Positions 63,102-64,000 of a stretch of DNA of 64,000 nt are shown piece after piece. Each line of letters starts with the position of its first letter. Positions within the stretch are counted from its first letter, which is position 1. A program made the position numbers and the translations under genes. The notes beneath the pieces are model-generated. The model was not told the DNA's origin. It was given only the letters and a program-made list of their open reading frames with translations, and did not search any database. The DNA is taken from NCBI GenBank assembly GCA_022385755.1, contig MU278358.1, positions 573,133 through 637,132 of the forward strand, read 5' to 3'. Source of the DNA: Trametopsis cervina. Lineage: Eukaryota; Basidiomycota; Agaricomycetes; Polyporales; Irpicaceae.

Positions 63102-64000
63102 CTACACTTTTTCAGAATCAGCTCCGGTGGAGGCATCCTTGGGTCCGACATATCTACCGGGTTTCAATGTCTGAATCTCTCTGGCTTTCCAAGCTACAAA
63201 CCACAGATGATATATCATCGCCCATAGTTCTTCATCTGAGACACCAAGCGCCATCATGTTTCGCCATGTCGCTCGAACGTTCACCATGTAACTCCAGATC
63301 TTGACGGGACTGTGGTGTTTGGCAATGGCCGCCGCAAAGTGCATACGATATGCCTGCAGCGACATATCCGGAGATCTTGGAACCCATTCTCCGATGAGGT
63401 TCAGTGAGAACTCGCGCATATTGGTGTTATGAAAGTAGTTGAATAGGATAGGAAAGACCGCCGGTTCCGGTATGCATACGTGCACGACAGGAAGGCGAAG
63501 TGCGGAGGTGGTGATGGTCATTGTATCAGAAGAATCGGCGACCTCCGGAACTTCTTCGAGGCCAACTGGTGTGACATGCGGTTTCTCTGGAGGAGGAAAC
63601 CGCAGCCGCGAACAGAATAGTGCAACAATAAATGCTTGAGCTGGGTAGATTTGTATTCTGCGCGGCCACTTGTGTCCTGATGCCACAGACGCGTATACCG
63701 CGAAGTAATGGGTGGGGCATGTTGACAGGCCGTAGTCGTCAGTGACGATCTCTATTTCTTTCGGGAGGACAGATTGTGGCGGCTCGGCTTGCAACTCGCC
63801 GACGCATCCCCAAGGCCTCATACCCAAGTTAGTCGTTTCGTTGTGCCACACGACCAAATGATGACATACTTATATTCGCCTGGCGAGACGCGGATGCCCC
63901 AAATAAGGTCCTGGAGGGGTATGTGCGCAAAGTCAGGTTCCAGATCTGCAATGGTCTTCTGTTCTACAGACGTTTCATGTTTTGTGTAAAACGAAGGCGA
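63102..64000 (-). CDS. Clampless1 (Clp1)-like protein, 5' end beyond the window
   Basis: Partial gene; the N-terminus lies to the right of the window. The visible part begins in frame with SFYTKHETSVEQKTIADLEP and DLIWGIRVSPGEYK. A GTATGT intron joins in phase to PWGCVGELQAEP. Then follow EIVTDDYGLSTCPTHYFAVY, SGHKWPRRIQIYPAQAFIVA and PVVHVCIPEPAVFP, with the end DASTGADSEKV. This order (VSPGEYKP, then VTDDxGL-PTHYFA-YAS, then KWPRRIQI-P, then CIP) is as I recall the basidiomycete Clp1 family. In Coprinopsis clp1 is needed for clamp cell formation and is switched on by the mating-type pathways. No enzyme domain is known. The assignment rests on remembered family motifs, so a search is desirable. 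Confidence 0.65.

Overview
The window is nuclear DNA of a filamentous basidiomycete, most likely an Agaricomycete (mushroom or wood-decay fungus). Almost every gene is split by many 45-60 base GT-AG introns. The gene set is also typical: mating pheromone precursors with CaaX ends, a STE3-type pheromone receptor, a clampless1-like protein, Argonaute, and a secreted CBM1 cellulose-binding protein. About 20 protein genes sit on both strands with short spacers. No rRNA, tRNA or CRISPR array was seen. Splice junctions were read by eye from frame continuity and splice consensus. Junctions given as coordinates were checked for phase; gene ends marked uncertain should be treated that way.

Layout. 0-12 kb: tail of an acidic-repeat gene (+), a mating pheromone precursor (-), an AAA/P-loop ATPase (+), Argonaute (+), and the STE3 pheromone receptor (+). 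12-16.4 kb: GDP-mannose 4,6-dehydratase (-), a small 3-TM protein (+), and GDP-L-fucose synthase (-). 16.7-25.6 kb: a large SMP/C2 contact-site protein (-) and an EST1/SMG7-like protein (-), with a poorly resolved 1.5 kb stretch between them. 26.5-36.2 kb: a two-repeat beta-trefoil-like protein (-), a SNF2-family ATPase (-), a CBM1 secreted protein (-), and an amidase (-) carrying a 775 bp inverted-repeat transposon inside an intron. 37-40 kb: FAD synthase (+) and a second pheromone precursor (+). 40.5-64 kb: MRE11 (-), a GDP-fucose-type transporter (+), VWA8-like AAA ATPase (+), VPS26 (+), an unknown multi-TM protein (-), CLN3/BTN1 (+), a disordered coiled-coil protein (-), LCB1 (+), and a clampless1-like protein running off the right edge (-).

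How the genes fit together. The receptor and the two 38-residue pheromone precursors look like a B (pheromone/receptor) mating-type region. The precursors lie 38 kb apart in opposite orientation on either side of the receptor. Their promoters share three ordered sequence blocks and a TATA box at the same spacing, so each gene was copied together with its promoter. A separate theme is GDP-fucose: both biosynthetic enzymes are near neighbours and the matching Golgi transporter lies 27 kb away. The remaining genes are mostly housekeeping (retromer, sphingolipid synthesis, FAD synthesis, DNA break repair, lysosome/vacuole).
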